NCBI GenBank assembly: GCA_922989275.2
Contig: OV277869.1
Span: 682,001-746,000 of the forward strand
Length of the DNA: 64,000 nucleotides
From: Gari tellinella
Lineage: Eukaryota; Mollusca; Bivalvia; Cardiida; Psammobiidae
Direction: 5' to 3'
Both the position numbers and the translations under genes were made by a program. The first letter of the stretch is position 1. Every line of letters starts with the position of its first letter. This document shows, piece after piece, positions 60,401 through 64,000 of the stretch. The notes beneath the pieces were generated by a model. It saw only the letters and a list, made by a program, of their open reading frames with translations. It was not told where the DNA came from and made no database searches.

Positions 60401-63400
60401 ATATGAAATGCTCTGTTGTATGGAAATACATTGCTGTGCCTTTAGATCACTATTGTTTCTGTAATGAAATTTTCCAGCAAGTACTGCGAGAGTTGATTAG
60501 ACTATTTAGGCATAAATGGAGTACTGTCTTTTGCCACGTATTGTGCGCATCCGTGTATAGTACGCACCCTAATTGTCAGGGTTATATGTCTGGAAAAAAA
60601 CTTTTTCCCAAGGTTTTGGTCAGTCCTCATACGCTGAACTTCTCCTGCTAACGAAGTTGTTGTAAAATCAACTTTGTGTTATAACAATTATACAATAAAA
60701 CCTCTCTATTACAACCACTAAAATCCGATTAATTGATTGTATGAAAGATAGATGGCAGCTTAAAGCAAAGGTGAAAGTAAAAAAACCAGAAAGCGTCTAA
60801 AGGAGCTTTCTGTTTTACTTCACCTTTCTTTAATCAGTCACCTGCCTCAAACACTTGATAGTATTTACATTCGCCCTATCTCTTTCCGTTGTAAAAATCG
60901 GTGTTCATTTCTTATAGACACTCCAACCTTAGGAGGCGGAGCTTAGGGTTAAGTCGCTGCGCATTAATTTTCACTACTCTAGAATTAGAAATCCACGTTG
61001 TATTTGACCTAGATTGAATCTAGTTTATTTCCCAATCTTTTTTTAAAACACTAAATACCAATATACGACTCGTATATAGATTTTATATTCAAATTTATAT
61101 AAATTATTTACACTCATTGTGAAAAAAATGCAGTAGGAAGCGCTCCGAAACTTTGTCCGTCTGGTACGAATTTTTATACCCCCCGCAAACAATTTCTTGG
61201 CGCCCAATGCAACCGGGTGTTCTTTATAAAGAAACACCCGCGCCGACCCGGGTTTGAACCCGGGTCGCAAGGTTCGCAGTCATGCACTCTACCACGTCGC
61301 CTCAAAAGCGCACTTGTACAGTAAGGCCGTTCAAGTCATGATAAACCTACACTGTGACATACTCCCCCGACAACTTTAAACTTGTGCACAGTGCGTCGAT
61401 GCTCCAGAGGGGACCTGCACTTAATGGGAAGAAGAGGAAGAGAAACTTTACAGAATAATCACTGAAATTACTGGTAAATAGCGCTAATGATAGAAAAAAA
61501 ATCACAAAACATTAGTAATCCTCAGCTCCTGTCCGGTTCTAACTTAGGCTCCGAGTATTGGCTCCAAAACCATTAATACCCCATATGGTGGCTCTCAGCT
61601 TCTGATTTCTATATGGTCCGTGCCCGTTAAGAATACGGTTTTAGCGTTCACACTTGACGATTGCTTGCACCGTTGCATGAATTAAAAACCTGATTGAGGA
61701 TAAGAAAAAGTACTTGGATGTACTTAAAAGTATTTTCCCTAGTAAAAACCTGAAGTGAATTTGAGAAATATATTATACGCGCAGTATAGATCTAGCTATG
61801 TTATTTGGTTACAGAGGGGGGGGGGGGGTTTACTTCGTTAAAGCTGTTCTTTCAAGTTTATTTCTTCGAAGTACTTTTCCCCTTTTCAATACCATTTCTC
61901 CTTTAAAAACTGAAAGTCTGAATTGTTTTCATAACAAATATAAAGATAACATAATGTAAATATAAGAAATGAACAGAATTTTTCGGTGTTCAAGCGAAAT
62001 GAACGAAAGAAAATTATCGACAAATTTACCATGAATCGCTGGTATTTGCCGACAATTTTCTGTCGTTCATTTCGCTTGAACACCGAAAAAAATCAATTCA
62101 TTTCTTAAATAAATTCAATTTAGTGGTTGTAATAGAGAGGTTTTACTGTATCATTATTTTGTTTCTACAGTGGAGAAAACGTTATTCTTTCCCAATAAAA
62201 TATTTTAAACGAAAACTATTATTTCCTTTGCAAACAGTTTGGAGCCAGAGAAGACACCGGGTAACCCGGCGTCTGATCAGGCTTCGAACTGTTTGACACT
62301 CAGATTAACATAAATAGTGTGAAGTCGAACAATTGTCGTATTTTCGTTTTATTGTGATGCGTTAAAACGGGAAAGAATAACGTTTTCTCTACTGTAGTAC
62401 TTGAATATGGGAGAAAACTGTCCACGGCACGAACAGCTTTTGGCAGAGACGATGAACTCTAAAACTTTTACAGAGGAAGAGAAACGGAATAAGGTAAGAA
62501 AGATACACAGCATAAAATAATTGAACAGAACAAAAATAAACAACTTTTTATGTTGCCCGGTTGCATCTTGTAACAACAGGGCTCTATATAGCCCAGTATC
62601 CCAGTATTAACAATGTAAGATAAACAGCAGAAAAGAATTGAACAGAACTTGAACAAACTTTTTATTATGTTGCCCGGTTACATCTTGAAACAACAGGACT
62701 CTATATAGTCCAGTATTAACAATGTAAGATAAACAGCAGAAAAGAATTGAACAGAACTTGAACAAACTTTTTATTATGTTGCCTGGTTACATCTTGAAAC
62801 AACAGGGGTCTATATAGCCCAGTATTAACAATGTAAGATAAACAGCAGAAAAATATTGAACAGAACATGACACACTTTTTATTATGTTGCCTGGTTACAT
62901 CTTGAAACAACAGGGGACTATATAGCCCAGTATTAACAATGTAAGATAAACAGCAGAAACTTATTGAACAGAACATGACACACTTTTTATTATGTTGCCT
63001 GTTTACATCTTGTAACAACAGGACTCTATATTGCCCAGTATGAACAATGTAAGATAAACAGCAGAAAAAGAACCAAAAGATCGTTTATTACCTTGCCTGG
63101 TTACAACCAGTATGCAGTGTTTTTACATAATCAAAACTTGATAATACATACTTGCTTAAGTGGAACTTATCCATATTTCAAAGTTAAAACGTGACTTAGC
63201 CATGTTTTAAATTTGAAATACGGGTATGTTAAACATTAACGAGATTGAGTTATTGAAATGCTATTTATAAAGTACTGATAAGTTTGACTGAACTCATTCA
63301 CCCCTGAAACTTTTAAAGGACCATTCCAATATCAATGTTAGTTAAGTATATTTTTGACTATTTAAGGTGGATTTTAACAACGTTTTACAAAATGTAAAAA

Positions 63401-63902
63401 ACATTGTAGACCCTGATCAGAGGGCTCCTTAAGGACCCCTCTGGTAAGGGTCTATACTGTTAAAATAGGACAAGTATAATCTTGACGGGGATACAGTGGA
63501 GAATGTGTTATTCTTTCCCAATAAACGCGTTTACGCTAAAACTATTATTTACAGTGCAAACAGTTTGGAGCCAGATCAGACGCCGGGTAACCCGGCGTCT
63601 GATCAGGTTCCAAACTGTTTGCCACCAAGATAAACATGAATTATCAGAATTGTCCAAAAGTTGTACTTTTCTACGTTTTAGTGCGTTGCGTTTGCGAACG
63701 TTTGCGTTTAAACGGGAAAGAATAACAGATTCTCCACTGTATGATATGTTAATGATAAGTATACTCGGCGCTATGGCTCACTGTCTTGAGGTTTTACTGT
63801 ATACATTTTCAGGATTTTTACCAGTTTGTATGCAAGATGTCTGGCTGGAGTAATGAAAATATTTCCACCATCTGGCGTGTAGCAGACACAGTCATATGTG
63901 AG
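57395..63902 (+). CDS. Histidine acid phosphatase copy 2 (tandem paralogue), 6 exons in window, 3' end off the edge
   Basis: Exons: 57395-57452, 58141-58236, 58527-58619, 59349-59507, 62398-62493, 63813-63902. All match copy 1 exons at near-identical length and phase, and there is one extra exon upstream (57395) that joins in frame to VFRHGDRSP. RHGDR, YLRERY and DEMRCL are intact, so nothing in the window suggests an inactive enzyme; the HD exon lies beyond 64000. Amino-acid differences from copy 1 cluster in the first, fourth and fifth common exons, while the second and third are nearly unchanged. The fourth common exon uses a splice acceptor that a MITE has reconstituted (62168-62394). Introns share older MITEs with copy 1 (for example just after the fifth common exon), so those predate the duplication. 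The start codon is not identified with confidence. Confidence 0.93.
57545..57750. mobile_element. MITE with GACTATAGTCC repeats (family L), in copy 2 intron
   Basis: Same order of words as 42905-43110: GGACTATAGTCGTCTATAG, ATTGGTTCGACAAACTGTG, TTAATGCGCATGC, GGACTATAGTTCC. Confidence 0.65.
57855..58110. mobile_element. Composite MITE, CAGGGCTGCCAT family, in intron before the copy 2 RHGDR exon
   Basis: Ends CAGGGCTGCCATTTCTCCG and ATGGCAGCCCTG. Its right end lies 30 bases before the exon and therefore close to the branch region. Confidence 0.7.
58141..58236 (+). CDS. Acid phosphatase copy 2, RHGDR exon
   Basis: 32 codons, VFRHGDRSPIEIFPTD to LGLLTT. Against copy 1 it has six amino-acid changes (among them G to E and W to L) while the catalytic loop is unchanged. 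Acceptor TTCTTTTCAG, donor GTAAGT. Confidence 0.95.
58316..58480. mobile_element. Family B MITE, internal deletion
   Basis: TTAA-bounded; hairpin reduced to TTAAAGCAGACTAAAA. It interrupts the CTCTTTCAAC MITE shared with copy 1. Confidence 0.7.
58527..58619 (+). CDS. Acid phosphatase copy 2, second common exon
   Basis: 31 codons, identical to copy 1 except His to Gln near the end (YKQAE). Acceptor CCTCTACAG, donor GTATAG, weaker than the copy 1 donor. Confidence 0.95.
58859..59040. mobile_element. Family D MITE, partly deleted
   Basis: CCCTATGAACCCTAGTCCCG left end; half hairpin (GAGCCCTCTGATC) at 58940-58973. Confidence 0.6.
59349..59507 (+). CDS. Acid phosphatase copy 2, third common exon
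   Basis: 53 codons with one amino-acid change from copy 1 (Val to Glu in the REED end). The catalytic Arg in DEMRCL is kept. Acceptor TTTATTCAG, donor GTAAGT. Confidence 0.95.
59532..59679. repeat. Palindromic MITE, family J, complete copy
   Basis: Arms GGCTCCGAGGTTATAACG and TTATAACCTCGGAGCC; centre TTTGAGCCTAGGCTCAAAT. Confidence 0.8.
59687..59845. mobile_element. Family E MITE, diverged
   Basis: GTGCTCCAGAAAAGGGGAG left and TTATTCCCTCTTTCTTGGAGCCC right; one hairpin arm lost. Confidence 0.6.
59846..60690. other. Family B remnant (59846-60050), degenerate tRNA-like segment (60053-60125), spacer
   Basis: TTAACCCATTACCCCATAG start and AAGCAGGCTGAAAGAGAAG hairpin; then TTGGCTTAGTGAG and GATTCAATCCC in tRNA spacing. 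No gene in 60130-60690. Confidence 0.45.
61210..61303 (-). mobile_element. tRNA-derived SINE-like segment
   Basis: On the minus strand GGCGACGTGGTAGAGTGC (A box) and GGGTTCAAACCCGGG (B box in a strong T arm), then a hairpin GGGTGTTTCTT/AAGAACACCC. Confidence 0.55.
61815..61828 (+). repeat. Poly-G run
   Basis: An uninterrupted G tract of 13-14 bases after GTTACAGAG. Confidence 0.9.
61964..62106. repeat. Long hairpin, arms about 60 bases
   Basis: TTTTTCGGTGTTCAAGCGAA at 61979 and its complement at 62072-62091, continuing through CGACAG-type inner arms to a short loop near 62030; outer AAGAAATGAA / TTCATTTCTT. Confidence 0.85.
62168..62394. mobile_element. Family A MITE at the 3' splice site of a copy 2 exon
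   Basis: CAGTGGAGAAAACGTTATTC to GAATAACGTTTTCTCTACTG, flanked by TA (62166-62167, 62395-62396). The A of the right TA and the following G form the AG acceptor of the exon starting at 62398. Hairpin 62230-62295. Confidence 0.92.
62398..62493 (+). CDS. Acid phosphatase copy 2, fourth common exon (MITE-derived acceptor)
   Basis: 32 codons, YLNMGENCPRHEQLLAE to EEEKRNK, eight changes from copy 1. The bases before the exon, CTCTACTGTAG, are the terminal repeat of a MITE plus its TA target duplication and the original G. Confidence 0.93.
62500..63065. repeat. About 109-bp tandem repeat, 5 units, in copy 2 intron
   Basis: Each unit has ATTGAACAGAAC, TTTTTATTATGTTGCC, GTTACATCTTG, AACAACAGG, CTATATAG and AACAATGTAAGATAAACAGC. 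Copy 1 has the matching sequence once (7400-7510). Confidence 0.9.
63297..63470. mobile_element. Family D-type MITE, degenerate
   Basis: CATTCACCCCTGAAACTTTT left end; hairpin 63398-63457 with GTAGACCCTGATCAGAGG. Confidence 0.6.
63494..63739. mobile_element. Family A MITE
   Basis: TA-flanked; CAGTGGAGAATGTGTTATTC to GAATAACAGATTCTCCACTG; hairpin 63557-63622. Confidence 0.85.
63813..63902 (+). CDS. Acid phosphatase copy 2, fifth common exon
   Basis: 30 codons, DFYQFVCKMSGW to RVADTVICE. Gly to Cys in QFVCK adds an unpaired cysteine relative to copy 1. Acceptor CATTTTCAG, donor GTAGGT. The gene continues past the window. Confidence 0.94.
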
Positions 63903-63921
63903 GTAGGTCGTAGTCAGTTGC

Positions 63922-64000
63922 TGCCCCAGATAAGGGGAGTATTTGAAAAGACTAAAATCTTTATTTCTGCATGAAACCCTATGGTGTCACTACTCTTTGG
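63922..64000. mobile_element. Family E MITE running off the window
   Basis: GCCCCAGATAAGGGGAGTAT then CCCTATGGTGTCACTACTC; same position relative to the exon as 12552 in copy 1. Confidence 0.7.

Larger units (their letters stand above)
60690..62151. mobile_element. Possible 1.46-kb element with TAAAACCTCTCTATTACAAC inverted ends
   Basis: CAATAAAACCTCTCTATTAC at left and GTAATAGAGAGGTTTTACTG at right, both continuing ACCACTAAA/TTTAGTGGT inward. It encloses a hairpin, a SINE-like segment, a poly-G run and a palindrome. No transposase seen. Confidence 0.55.

Noticed and set aside
62716..63018. 100-codon minus-strand frame with repeats
   Set aside because: It reads through the 109-bp tandem array; no homologue or splice context.

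Overview
This is a repeat-packed stretch of a metazoan nuclear genome, most likely a bivalve or other lophotrochozoan. The reasons are small phase-consistent exons in kilobase introns, a mollusc-type SINE tail, many TTAA- and TA-flanked miniature inverted-repeat elements (MITEs), and Pearl/Helitron-like elements that carry minisatellite cores. Nothing looks prokaryotic: there are no operons, ribosome binding sites or CRISPR array. The species assignment is inference.

One gene family is certain. Two tandem, same-strand copies of a histidine acid phosphatase (ACP2/ACPP type) lie about 55 kb apart. Copy 1 runs from the RHGDR exon (2753) to the stop codon (23761) in ten exons. All splice phases fit, giving 389 residues that lack only the N-terminus. 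It ends in a transmembrane helix and a short tail with a YGRF sorting-type motif, as in lysosomal membrane acid phosphatase. Copy 2 starts with an upstream exon at 57395 and continues through exons homologous to the first five of copy 1, then leaves the window at 64000. Comparing the two copies gives empty-site evidence for several insertions. A 4.7-kb Helitron-like element sits in one intron of copy 1 only. A MITE lies exactly at the 3' splice site of the fourth common exon in copy 2 only.

Layout: 1-2750, upstream repeats. 2753-23761, acid phosphatase copy 1, whose introns hold a 7.6-12.3 kb tandem-array element interrupted by a 1,989-bp insertion, several MITE families, and a decayed duplicate of the ninth exon. 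23.8-49.8 kb, intergenic and almost wholly nested MITEs, two Helitron/Pearl-like elements, a GA-rich block and a 21-bp minisatellite (41.8-42.3 kb). 49.8-55.5 kb, a possible signal-peptide exon and a stop-ridden LINE (endonuclease plus reverse transcriptase) with palindromes nested in it. 56584-57017, a complete 434-bp terminal-repeat retrotransposon in miniature (TRIM) with TGTT target duplication, a primer-binding site, and a tRNA-like Pol III promoter inside each 143-bp LTR. 57.4-64 kb, acid phosphatase copy 2.

The most notable observations are the tRNA-like-LTR TRIM, the MITE that rebuilt a splice acceptor, and a roughly 65-nt hairpin module found inside MITE families with different ends and target sites. 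The apex of that module changes in a pairing-preserving way between copies.
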